A DNA stretch of 64,000 nt from Tupaia tana. Its lineage: Eukaryota; Chordata; Mammalia; Scandentia; Tupaiidae. The translations under genes were made by a program, and so were the position numbers. This document shows, in pieces, positions 34,046 to 43,749 of this stretch (the first letter of the stretch is position 1; every line of letters begins with the position of its first letter). Under the pieces are notes generated by a model that saw nothing but the letters and a program-made list of their open reading frames with translations, had not been told where the DNA came from and searched no databases. The DNA lies in assembly GCA_026018925.1 (NCBI GenBank), contig JAKSZU010000005.1:22616779-22680778 (forward strand). Direction: 5' to 3'.

Positions 34046-34376
34046 ACTATTTTGAAAAACAAAACAGAATACCCAAAGCAACAGAACACCCAGAACCAGG
34101 GTGGACTGCACTTAAGAAACTAGTGAACCGCGTGTGGAATGACTGGAATCCCATCAGGGAAGACATGTCACCATGACAACAGAAGAGATTTCTGGCTGTA
34201 CTTCCCATGTTAATCCTGAGAAGGAGAGGATACCTCCGAAGGAAGGCCAGTTGTTGGCTAACAACTGCAGAATTGTGGCAGGTTTCCCCGTTCAGTACTG
34301 TGAGCACCATCATCTCTGACATGGAACTAATTTTCAGCTCTGTGGACATGGGTTAGCTTTTTCTATTGAAAGTGAC

Positions 34377-34633
34377 CTGGTAACAGCCCAGTCACCCTGG
34401 TACAGGTGGTAGGGCTCTACCGCAGCATACTGGAGCCCTGTTGGAAGGCCCGGGATTCGGATCCGGTTGGCCTGAACCTGCCAGGAACGTTCACAGGCAC
34501 ACCTGTGATCCTGGTTGGCTCTAAGGCTGGGGGGGCAGGGATGGTGGTGTGACAAGATCTTGTCAAGGGACCTGTCTCTCTGTCTCTCTCTCAAGAATTA
34601 AATAAATAAATAACTTTTTTTTTTTAAAAAAAA
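34377..34633 (+). mobile_element. tRNA-like SINE, third type (SINE C)
   Basis: CTGGTACAGGTGGTAGGGCT, GGGATTCGGATCCGGTTGGC (B-box-like), CCTGTGATCCTGGTTGGCTC, CAAGAATTAAATAAATAAAT tail. Similar to 44885-45165, and related to SINE B in its 3' half. It is the only SINE in the AMER2 block. Confidence 0.65.
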
Positions 34634-34799
34634 AAAAGAGAGAGAAAGTAAGTTGATAATGACATTAAGTAGTTCTTAGCTCTTGCGATACTGAGAGTTA
34701 CTACAGGGTTTATATCCCTGTCCCAGAGATTACGCAAAAAGAGATGGGAGAGGATAGAAAGAAACAAAAAGGATGAATCAAAGATGTTACAGTAGGGAG

Positions 34800-34935
34800 A
34801 TAGTACTTCCTACCCCATGTGCTGTTGGGAGGGCTGAGTAAATATTTGTGAAGCTCCAAATAGTGCCTGGTACAGAGCAAATACTCCACAAATGTTAATC
34901 ATTGTTATAATTACTACTATTATCTTTATAGAAAT
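34800..34935 (+). mobile_element. MIR SINE, 3' part
   Basis: GAGGGCTGAGTAAATATTTG then GTGCCTGGTACAGAGCAAAT and AATGTTAATCATTGTTATAA, as in the MIR 3' end. Confidence 0.7.
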
Positions 34936-36829
34936 TTGTGTGGCTTAATTCATGCCACTCTTCCCAATCTCATCCCACTCTGCTCCACTCCACAAGTATA
35001 AGCCAAAAATACCAACACAAGAAAAGGTAAAATAGGTGAAATAAAATAAAGATGTTTTTAATGGATATTAAGAAAATCCAATTACAGCACAGCTAGGCAT
35101 GAGCTCCAAACTGAACGGATTTTATTAAGTATTAGGTACAGTAAATGCCCCATGAATGCATGTTATGTTGAATTAAAGTAAATACCCATTGTAACTTCTG
35201 TTACAATATCCATTGTCACTTCTGCCCAACATGTGTTCTGGAAGCTTTGTCACTATTTTAATCTTGCCTTTTTCAGTTTGAGAAGGAACTACTTTCCATA
35301 ACATAGAACTCCCACTCTCCATCGTCCCTTAAAAACATTATCTGCAAGGAGATACCATTTCTAGCAAGTGGCTATTGTTGCAACAAACTGTCTCCTTTCG
35401 ACCATTATCACAGTGAACAGGCTTTTGAGAAGCAATCCATGACTGCCATCAGAACATCTTCAGAGCAGGACAAGGTCTCAAAACCTATGACCGCCTTTGA
35501 GAAAGAGCCATATCTGGATCCCACCCTGACCGCATTTCAGCTGGCTGCTTTCTGTGTGCTTGCCTTCCGCTTCCCCACACAGGCTCTCTAAGAAACCCTT
35601 CCGCTCTTCTAGCCCTTTGGTCCCACACGGTTTCATAAATATCTCTGTGTAGTGCATCGAACATTTATAAGGCTAAATTTACACAAATAAAAACTGTCCT
35701 TCATCCTTGCTCGGCCTGGAGAAGAGGAAAGGGAAATGGGGTTACAGTGAGGTATCTGGGTTTCTCCTCTCACTTTCTCAAGATTCTTCTAATTGGCTCT
35801 TTTTGGTAGTGAGGAGGGGCAATTGTGATGCTCTTCCTTATGTTTAAGAGTATCAGCTGGACTAATTTCTTAAAAATGATAAGGAGTACAAAGTATATGT
35901 GTGTGCTGGAACATGTCTCAGTATTGCCCAAGCACCAGGGAGCCAAAAGAAAGTTAGAATGACAAAAAGCAGGACTGAGTTTCAGCACACAAATGGTTTG
36001 AACATGCTAACAGCCTGTGAAGTGTCCTCTTCCTGCTGTCTGAGGGTACCAGGCAAATATCAAAACAAACGGAGAGACAAAAAGCTACATCAATCAGTCT
36101 CTTCATACAAAGATAACAGTAAAGAGTACCTTAAAAATGAATCTGACAAAGATGTAAATAATGACAACTCTTACAAAGTCCAAAGAGATCTTAACACTTG
36201 ATATAGTCTTTTGACCTGGATAATTTTGTCAGCAAATGACTATTTGCATATTCATTTAAATACAAATACTTGAACACTACTTCTGAGATTAATGAGTAAA
36301 CTCTTTAAGCTCAGTAAATCGCCATCTTCATAGGTGGTAAACTCTTTGCATTTAAATAGGCAAATTATTTGTGAAAATGTATCTAACTGGAAGTCTTTCA
36401 TGTTTTATATCCCATTGTTGTTATTAAGGTACCATAAAAATATCTATTTCCTCAATTTAAAAAAATCTATTTCCTATCCTGATTATTTAAAATGCTGTTG
36501 TAAAATGTTTTCTTGGTGCTAATGGAAGAATAAAAGCATCAACCCCCATCGATACTAAAGCACAGTGTTTCGAATCACATTGCATGTGTCATGTCAATAT
36601 TAAAGTCAGGCTGTCTTTGTGCAGAGCTATTTAGCTGGCTGATACATTCCAGTCCAACAACTGATTTGGCTTTTTCCTCTCTAATTTGGGCAGCTTTGAC
36701 AAAGGGAATTAATCAACTGCCTATCTTAGAATCCTACATACACAGGAGAGGTGTCATGAGCCCATATCCAATCCTTCCCTGAAAAAAAAAAAAAAATCAG
36801 CAAGTATGGGTCTGTAAAACCCTCACAAG

Positions 36830-36835
36830 TTTATT
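36830..36835 (-). terminator. AMER2: Candidate internal AMER2 poly(A) signal
   Basis: AATAAA on the minus strand, followed by CTTGTGAGGG and, about 35 nt on, a run of about 15 T. That is a reasonable GT/T-rich downstream element. Alternative usage is possible. Confidence 0.25.
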
Positions 36836-39078
36836 TAGATAATGCATTAATAACAATTGGAATAAATCTGTTAAAAGACTAAAAAATAATCTCCAAAAGA
36901 GAGAAAGTAGCCCTTGGCACAAGAAAGTGACTGTGATCACTTTCCTATGGTTGGAAATGGTTGACCACTCACAACTCCTGCCACTCCAGTGATTTCCAAG
37001 CAAATCACTGAGGCCAGTTCATTGATTGCCTGAATCTTTCATTTAACTGGTTTGGATGTGATTTTAAAGATATAAGGGGGAAAATATGGAAAAAAGAATG
37101 AAAAAACTATTTTAAATCTTTCATAACAGGTTCATTGACAGGCCAGGAGAAATTAAGGTAAACTTCAGAAACGTTTTCTTTCACTTATAAAGAGAAGACA
37201 CACACTACACGATAGCGGTATAAATGCATTCTTACGCCCTAACATTGTGAAAGCTTAAGCAGTTTCTCTGAGTGCTTAAGAAATTGGTTGCCTTTACTAT
37301 TAGGATATTCTCACCAGATCTTCAGGTTCTCATAACTTTTCTGTCCAACTGAACAAATGAACGAATAAAATTCTGCAATTGTGTTGTGCAAAGGAGACTC
37401 TAAGCTTTGCAGGAAAATGCAGAAGAAGGAAATAAAGATCCTTTGTTTTACAGCAAGGAATAAAATTTATAGGCTCTCCATTCACTGGAGGAGAATGAAT
37501 ATATTTTGAGTCTAAATAGTACTATTGGCATTAAAATGAGTTTCAATCTTTCTCAAGATGGAAATAATTTCTAAAATGTCTCCAAATCCACAGTAGACAT
37601 CATCTGTCTGTTAGTGTGCACACAGTTGAGTGCATGAGCATGAGTGAGTGCAAGATGCTTGTGTGAATTTCTGGTAGTGGGTTTCAGAATGCTTAAGGCT
37701 ATGTCTGTTTCTAGGGCCTCATTTGTAGACATGAAGAAATTAAATATTAAAACATTTCTTTCCACTAATACTAAGGAGCTGAGACAATACAATAAAAGCC
37801 AGCAACCTGACTAGTAAAGACATTCAGGAAACCTCTACCACCCTTCTCATTGAAGCATTGCAAATTTAAAATGAGGAACAACCTGCTTTATACTGGCTTC
37901 AATTTTTTTCTCCTTTGATACCAGTTTGTTATTTCCTTCATATTACTGAAACATGTGTCCCTATATTTAACTTGCCTTCTTTCCTTACAAAACAGAAAAA
38001 CAATCTAAAAGGCATGTAACAGTTTCTTACTTAGGCCATCTCCCTGGAAAATGGGTTCTGTAGAACTGTTTATGTCATTTATGTATGTGCGGGTTCACTT
38101 GGATTTGTATAATCTTCCTAAAATGATGAATCACCTCCTAACAGAAGCTCTGGTTTTTTGATTAAATACACTGAAGTGCATTTCAAAAAGGATATTAACT
38201 TAATCATTAGACACTGACAGCATTCTAGGAATTGCTTTACTTAATCATTCGAAATATGTACGCTTATAATATCCCTCTCCAAAATAAATGTTTTATGGGA
38301 AATGGTCATGAACATATATGAATAAACCACTTCCAAAAACCCTGGCATAAAGTGTTTAGGATACATAAGCTTGCCAATCTCATACTCTGAACACACCTGT
38401 CTCATTCATAAAGCTAAAAAGCAAAAGTCAAACGATATGAAAAACTGTATTTTTTTTTTTTTACTGTTTTTCTTTATATGTTCCTCATTTCGGACTCCCC
38501 ATATAAAAGAATGACTGGATCTAAATTTTTTTAACAAAAGTAAAATCTCTGAAAACCCAGGTTTGGGGTGAGAAAAAAATAGACTATTACGCAAGACCAG
38601 GCAAAACCATTCCTCTGAGACATGAACACAATAGACTTTCTTTTTCTTTCTCTCTTTCTTAATCAGAAGATCCATATAAAACAAAACCAGAATTGCTTCA
38701 GGTTACAGTACATAAAAGAACAGCAATGGTTGGGGGATAGTCATCATATGGAGCTGAATGACCAGATTTTACATTCTAGATTATTGATATATTATGAAAT
38801 GTGAACAGTGGGATCACCTGTAAAATATGCATTATCTACACATGAGAAGGTTCTAGTTTATAAATGCTGAAATACTGTCTCTATTGGCATTTAGTGAACA
38901 CTCTCCCTGATCACAGTTTCTGCACTGGGTGGGGGGAAAAAAAAAAGGCCAAAACTTGCTCTGCTGAGCCATCTACTTCTCCCAAACAAATGATCTAAAC
39001 CAACCAAACCAAAACTCCCTTTATTTTCCTAGTGCTAGATATTGACCTATTTGCATACATTGCAAGTGGAAAGTAGGG

Positions 39079-39096
39079 ATTTTTTTTTTTTTTTGT
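39079..39096. repeat. Poly-T run
   Basis: About 16 T, within the AMER2 downstream region. Confidence 0.85.
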
Positions 39097-39670
39097 CAAT
39101 CAGCAATCCCCTCTGCTCAGCAGGTAAATACCTGGCTCATTCCGCTTTGCAGGTGTTTTCCACACAGTGACACAGCAAAGGGTGTTTGGTTTAGTTTTGT
39201 TTTTCCTGGAAAGGAAAAGGAAAGAAAGGAGGGAAGTTCGGAGGTGTTCTGGAAGAGGAGAGCTCTGATTTTGCAGTGGTGTCTCCCGGGCCTCTGCACC
39301 TTGCACAGCCCAAGATCCTGGCATGACTCTTAGGTTTGGTTAAGTCCTGTTTTTCTGCAAAGGCAAGTAAAGGTGACTTCCGAGTGTTCAGTGCATTAAA
39401 GAAAAAAAGAAAAATAAATTTTAAAAAAGATTAGAAAGAAAAAAAGTGCTTGACAATAATTATCAGGGACTTATCTTGAGAGGAGAATCCCAGGTGTACA
39501 CCTCCTCTCTGGTGTATCCTGCCTGGTTCCGGTGCAAAGACCTCGTGGGTCCAGGCTCTAGAGCAAGCTGGTTCTATAGACATTTTTTTAGGGGAAGTAC
39601 AACTTTAGTGGTTTCCAGGGGAAAGTTGTATTCCTTGACATGTGGCCCATCCACCTCGGCCATGGAGGCC

Positions 39671-41704
39671 TCACAACTTTTTGGCACTGTCGTGGCACGC
39701 CGCTGCCCGCAGGGTGGTTCCAGCCAGGCCCCGGTTGCTCACCCGGCGGACGAGCACTTTGGAAACCGGGATTTTGGTTCTGGGCATCTCACTCCTGGCA
39801 GGTTGCTGGTGCACAACAGGATGGCTGGATGGAAGGTTCGAGAGATGCTTGATGCTTATGGGGATTTTCGAGTCCTTCAGCAAACTGCCCGGTGTTCGCA
39901 GTGGACAGGTGATGGTGCCTGGAGACACGGGCTTTAACCGGGACAAGCAGGACGTTTCCTCGTTGGCGGGAAGGACCGCCGGGCTGGCATCCGGGTCAGT
40001 GTAGAGATCATAGAGCGCGTCGCCGCTGTAGCTATCCCGGGGCATGGCCGCCTTCTTACCGCCACTCGTGCTTTCTTCCTCCGGGCCGGGAGTGGTGGAG
40101 TCCCAGTAGCCCTCGTCACTGTTGGGGACGCCTTCCTGTGGCTCCTTCTCCAGATGTTTGGGCTCCTCCTTCGGATGGGGCTCAATGGGAATCCGATTCA
40201 GCCTCCTGCGCTTCACTGAGGACACCTCCTTGGCCGCGTCTACACACCTGGCGTCTTTGGAGGTCTCGGGGGCCACCTTGGCTTCCAGCGCTGTCGCCGC
40301 CTTAGCTGCGCCCTCCTGGGGCCCTTCTCCTTGATCCTCAGTCTGGGAGAGCATGTCCCAGAATTCCTGGAGGTAGGTGTCGTCCACCTCATCCGGGCTG
40401 GCCATCTCCTCCCCTCCGCCTTGGTAGGCCACCACGCTGGCGTTCTTTTTAGAGAGCACTGGCTTGCCTGGCCCCGGGGCATGCTTGTCACAGCTGGGAC
40501 CTGCCTCGTCCTCTTGGTCTGCAATAATATCTCCACAGCCTGTAAGAGAGTCAAAGCTTTTCAGTGAAGTCACGTCAGAAAACATCAAACAAATACGATC
40601 TGCCGACGGGTCTGAGGGTGGATCGAGAGAGGAAGGGTCAGGGACGGCAGACGCCCGGCCGCTGCCACATTCGGAGTCGACAAGGGGGACGGTCTTTATC
40701 GGAACGTCACCTGTCCTGGAAGCATCGTCGGCCGCGTGGACCTCACCAGCCCCAGGCTCGAGGGGCGCCCAGGGCTTCTCTGCGCGCCGGTGCCCCGCGG
40801 CGTCCTCTCCCCGGGCGCGTTGGTCGTTAGGGCCCCCGGGGCTCTCGGCCTCTCGGCAGGTCCGCGCTGGGGCGCGATCGGCGCCGGCGGGCACCTCCTC
40901 TCCCCCTCCGGGCTCACCTGCTGGGTCTCGCGGGGCGTCCTGGCTGGGCTTCTCCGGCTCGCTCGCGGCTCTGGGCGTTTCCTCCTTGACGCACTCCAGG
41001 CTGGCGGTGAGCGAGCCGGGCAGGATGAGGCCGCCCTGGCCGGCCGCGCGCCCCTCCTTGTCGTCCTCCTTGCCCCGCTTGTCCTTCTTGTGCCAGCGCA
41101 TACTGCTGAAGAGCCCTTTCAGCCCCCTCTTTTGTTTGCCGCCCGCCTTGCTCGCCTCTGCAGGGTCTCCCTTGCCGTTGTCCGACCTCCCGTTCTTTTT
41201 CAGAAGGGAGAAGAAGCTGTGCGACTTCGCCACCGAGCTGTTGGCGAGGGAGCCCACGCCGGGCCCGGCGGCTCTGGGGGGCCCCGGGGCCGGCCGACCC
41301 CCGCCGCGGCCCCCGCCGCCGTCGCCCCCGCCGCGCGGCTCCTCCTTGCGGCTGCTCTCCAGCACCACCACCTCGGCTAATCCGTCGTGGGTCCGGCTCC
41401 TCACCATCCCCGTCGGACCCGAGCTCTTCCCATCCCCTTTGTTTTTGACCCCAAAAATGCTGGGCATGGTGCCACCCGATTTCCTCTTCTTGAATAATTT
41501 GAAAGCCGCTTTATTAATCTTCCCCGACGGCTGCTCGGCGGCCGGCGTTTCCGCAGCACAATCACAATGCAAGTCCATGTCTGCCGCGAGGGTCCCGGCC
41601 CCGGCCTGCTCCTTCCTCCTGCAGACCCCCGCGGACGCGCGATCGCCGCGCTCGCTGACAGCCTCGCCGCCGCCGCCGCCGCCGCTGCTCCTGCTGGTCT
41701 CCAT
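39671..41704 (-). CDS. AMER2: AMER2, APC membrane recruitment protein 2 (FAM123A)
   Basis: One uninterrupted frame encodes 677 residues from the METSRS start, close to the roughly 671 residues of human AMER2, ending in TGA at 39671-39673. AMER proteins bind PI(4,5)P2 at the plasma membrane through basic N-terminal patches, recruit APC, and restrain Wnt/beta-catenin signalling; AMER2 also binds EB1 and the RhoGEF ARHGEF2. Visible in order: Gly run 8-13; basic NKAAFKLFKKRK at 64-75; SHSFFSLLKK at 161-170; basic QKRGLKGLFSSMRWHKK from 191; acidic and proline-rich linker; family block RICLMFSDVTSLKSFDSLTG from 370; DEVDDTYLQEFWDMLSQ from 438; basic KRRRLNRIP at 498; SDEGYWDSTTPG at 529, the type of motif found in the APC-binding regions; SKIP at 612-615 (SxIP) and TKIP at 643-646. 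The start was chosen because METSRS matches the family N terminus. An in-frame ATG 60 nt upstream (41764) would add 20 residues. The gene stands alone, with no disabling mutation. Confidence 0.97.
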   Translation of the reverse strand: METSRSSGGGGGGEAVSERGDRASAGVCRRKEQAGAGTLAADMDLHCDCAAETPAAEQPSGKINKAAFKLFKKRKSGGTMPSIFGVKNKGDGKSSGPTGMVRSRTHDGLAEVVVLESSRKEEPRGGGDGGGGRGGGRPAPGPPRAAGPGVGSLANSSVAKSHSFFSLLKKNGRSDNGKGDPAEASKAGGKQKRGLKGLFSSMRWHKKDKRGKEDDKEGRAAGQGGLILPGSLTASLECVKEETPRAASEPEKPSQDAPRDPAGEPGGGEEVPAGADRAPARTCREAESPGGPNDQRARGEDAAGHRRAEKPWAPLEPGAGEVHAADDASRTGDVPIKTVPLVDSECGSGRASAVPDPSSLDPPSDPSADRICLMFSDVTSLKSFDSLTGCGDIIADQEDEAGPSCDKHAPGPGKPVLSKKNASVVAYQGGGEEMASPDEVDDTYLQEFWDMLSQTEDQGEGPQEGAAKAATALEAKVAPETSKDARCVDAAKEVSSVKRRRLNRIPIEPHPKEEPKHLEKEPQEGVPNSDEGYWDSTTPGPEEESTSGGKKAAMPRDSYSGDALYDLYTDPDASPAVLPANEETSCLSRLKPVSPGTITCPLRTPGSLLKDSKIPISIKHLSNLPSSHPVVHQQPARSEMPRTKIPVSKVLVRRVSNRGLAGTTLRAAACHDSAKKL
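40540..40917 (-). other. AMER2: Optional in-frame intron inside the AMER2 coding exon
   Basis: On the minus strand the donor reads CAG|GTGAGC (GT at 40917-40916) and the acceptor CTCTCTTACAG|GC (AG at 40541-40540). The interval is 378 nt, exactly 126 codons. Both boundaries are phase 1, so removal rejoins a Gly codon and keeps frame, giving a 551-residue protein. Splicing would delete the acidic/Pro-rich linker and the RICLMFSDVTSLKSFDSLT block (about residues 263-388). Human AMER2 is known to have a shorter isoform from alternative splicing; that this is the same junction pair is inferred from the sequence. Confidence 0.75.
41665..41690. repeat. AMER2: GCC triplet repeat coding for the Gly run near the AMER2 N terminus
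   Basis: About seven GCC/GCT units on the plus strand encode consecutive Gly residues right after METSRSS. Such a tract probably varies in length between species. Confidence 0.8.
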
Positions 41705-41860
41705 GGAAACCGAGCGGGATAAGCAGCTTTCGTCAGCCGTGGGCTCGCGCCAGGCCACTGTCATCCGTATTCTAAATCAACCTGAGCCGCGCTTGCTGCT
41801 GCTGCTACTGCCGCGGCTGCGGCTGCAGCTGCGGCTGCTGCTAAAGGAGCGCGCAGAAAG
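41705..41860 (-). other. AMER2: AMER2 5' untranslated region (start approximate)
   Basis: The stretch lies between the inferred transcription start (about 25-30 nt below the TATA box) and the METSRS ATG. It holds a run of GCT/GCG/CTG triplets at 41794-41842 (read as AGC/CGC/CAG on the sense strand). It also holds an in-frame upstream ATG at 41764, with C at -3 and A at +4. The 5' end is inferred, not observed. Confidence 0.5.
41794..41842. repeat. GCT/GCG triplet-rich tract in the AMER2 5' UTR
   Basis: The plus strand reads GCTTGCTGCTGCTGCTACTG and continues with further GCGGCTGC units. It is an interrupted trinucleotide repeat within the predicted 5' leader. Confidence 0.8.
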
Positions 41861-41884
41861 ACCATCTCCCCTCCCGCGAAGGGC

Positions 41885-41891
41885 TTATATA
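41885..41891 (-). promoter_or_regulatory. AMER2: TATA box of AMER2
   Basis: The minus strand reads TATTATATAAGCCC here, a good TATATAA core about 181 bases upstream of the METSRS codon, at the upstream edge of the CpG island. It predicts a start site near 41855-41862. Confidence 0.55.
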
Positions 41892-41937
41892 ATACCCTAA
41901 CCCACTTCCATCCGACTTGGCTCGGCGCTGCATCGCT

Positions 41938-41940
<3 letters not shown>

Positions 41941-41978
<38 letters not shown>
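41941..41978. repeat. (TG)19 microsatellite followed by a CG-rich alternating tract
   Basis: There are 38 bases of uninterrupted TG, then AGCGCGCGCTCGCGTG. This is a long alternating purine-pyrimidine run about 50-110 bp upstream of the AMER2 TATA box, the kind of sequence that can adopt Z-DNA. Confidence 0.95.
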
Positions 41979-41980
<2 letters not shown>

Positions 41981-41991
41981 CGCGCGCTCGC

Positions 41992-43057
41992 GTGTAGCAA
42001 GAGAAAGCAACACAGCCGCGAGCTGATTGCAGACATTACAGTCGTAATTATAGAATCCAAACCTATCGACTCTCACCCACCTTCGGATTCCTCCTCTAGA
42101 CTTGCTCTTTCCAGGAGCCCGATCGTGCAAGAAATGCCACCACCACCACCCCCCCCCCCCAATAAAAAAAGGACAAAGCAATCCATCCCAACACAAAATG
42201 CGTATTCCTTTTATCATTTTCATGCCTTTCCCAAGCCCTTCGTGTCCACCCTTAGCATTTGGGTACTAAGCCCAGCAGGCATGAAGTCTGTCTGTTTCTC
42301 TGTCCAGTGTTGAACACCATGCCCAGGTCCATGATGGATCCTTGTTATTAAGGCTTTGATTCTTCTTACAAAGTGCTAGCCAGCAGCCAAACACCAATTA
42401 GCAACTCTCAACCAAGAAAGTACAATAGTTTCATGGGGTGACAGTCAACTGGTTCTTTAGGTCAACCATGGTCTTAGTCCAGACTCCAGTGACCAGGAGC
42501 TGAAGTCACAGAAGCCACTGCCCAGCCGACATTGGTCACAAAGAAGAGCTGACAGAGAACATAGCTTGGGAATCTCAGGTCCAGTCCACAGGTGGGCCTT
42601 GGAGACTCAGGGCATTCTCCTGTCCCGGGCTGTTGCACTCCCCTTCCACCCACATAGCTATCCTGCAGCCCCCTTCCCCTAGGGCAGGTAAAGCCTGACA
42701 TAGGTCCCTGAGGGCCCAGGGGTCTCTGCAGCCGCTCTGACCCACCTGGTTTGGAGAAAAGGAAACTCCATTGCAGGAAACAGCTTAATCTGAGGATCAT
42801 TTTTAGTGTTTGACTTCAGAGGTGACGGCTAATATTGTAACCTTGACATCTGATGCCATGACCCTGGCTGAGGACTTATAAGCAAAACCAGAAGAAATTT
42901 GGAGAAGCCTATATACACACACATACAAATACATGCATCACTTATATATGTTTAATATTATTCAATACTATTTTCTTTAAATATTAGGAGTTACATATAG
43001 TATTTACATTTATACCCAAATATAAATTATACCCAAATAAAATTTCCCTGCTCATTT
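41992..43057. other. AMER2 upstream region, no repeat or gene recognised
   Basis: No SINE or LINE is visible. The first 300 bp lie next to the promoter and include a homeodomain-type TAATTA core at 42045-42050. Farther out there is nothing assignable. The block may hold regulatory sequence. Confidence 0.45.
42138..42160. repeat. CCA / poly-C simple repeat
   Basis: CCACCACCACCA runs into about 12 C, followed by AATAAAAAAA, in the AMER2 upstream region. Confidence 0.9.
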
Positions 43058-43266
43058 TTTAAAGTTTATTTTACTTATTTTATGAGAGAGACAGGAGAAA
43101 GAGACAATCATCCTCGACAGGATCTCACGCCACAATCTCTCCGACTTTTCTCAGCCTACCTGGACTGTGTGCCTGGCATATACAGGTCAGCCTGGGAACT
43201 GAACCCCTGCTCTTCCATAAGGATTCCAACATTGCAAGTGTATTACACTATCATGTGCTACCATTG
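43058..43266 (-). mobile_element. SINE B, diverged
   Basis: TTACTTATTTTATGAGAGAG, CAGGATCTCACGCCACAATC, GGTCAGCCTGGGAACTGAAC. First SINE upstream of AMER2. Confidence 0.65.
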
Positions 43267-43749
43267 AGTGCTGCTGTGCACCACGGCTGGGCCTCCCCTG
43301 CTTGTTTTAAGGTTCTTTTTTTGCTTTTTATTTGCTATTTATATTATGCCAAGAAATCCCAATCCCCATCCATTTAAACTGGAGTTGTAGTAATAAGGTA
43401 TGGCATCAGCAGTTAGGAAATACAGTTGGTTTGAATTTAGGCCATGCCATTATTTGTATCGTTCTTGCCCTTTTCTCTTTGTTTTTATCAGGAACATTGC
43501 TTTGTAAAAACTAAGAAATCAATGAGTTTAGGTTCAGGAGAGGTTTTCATTCTCAGAAGTCTAGTCCCTTCAGCTCTCTCCATTATTAGCACGCATCTCC
43601 CTCTATGCAAGAGGTAAAGCTGAGACCAAGGAGAGGTTTCCCAGTTCTGACTACTTGACACAATGAATCAGCGTCCTCATGGCTTTCCAGAGAGATCAGG
43701 TGTGAGCAACTACACAGAGAAGCCCGTTAGTCATTTCTTCACAGCCTTG

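Larger units (their letters stand above)
31190..39670 (-). other. AMER2: Probable AMER2 3' UTR / downstream gene body (SINE-poor)
   Basis: This stretch follows the AMER2 stop codon. No further coding exon is recognisable. Candidate poly(A) signals (AATAAA on the minus strand) lie at 39020-39025, 36830-36835 and 31214-31219. From memory, human AMER2 spans about 10 kb, which would place its end near the last of these. The block carries only two MIRs, an old L1 3' end and one tRNA-type SINE. How much is transcribed cannot be told from sequence alone. Confidence 0.45.
40000..41935. promoter_or_regulatory. CpG island over the AMER2 first exon and promoter
   Basis: CpG dinucleotides and G+C are dense here, most strongly from 40600 to 41720, against the AT-rich surroundings. 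The island covers most of the coding exon and the TATA box, as expected of a developmentally regulated neural gene. The edges are judged by eye. Confidence 0.8.

Noticed and set aside
39446..40004. Plus-strand frames of 70-163 codons over the 3' end of AMER2
   Set aside because: Shadows of the conserved minus-strand coding sequence.
40464..41900. 478-codon open frame on the plus strand, antisense to AMER2
   Set aside because: It mirrors the GC-rich AMER2 coding exon and its composition (Pro/Ala/Ser/Leu/Arg) is what a reverse frame of such sequence gives. It has no known domain and AMER2 itself is unmistakable. A noncoding antisense transcript is possible, but the sequence alone gives no support for it.
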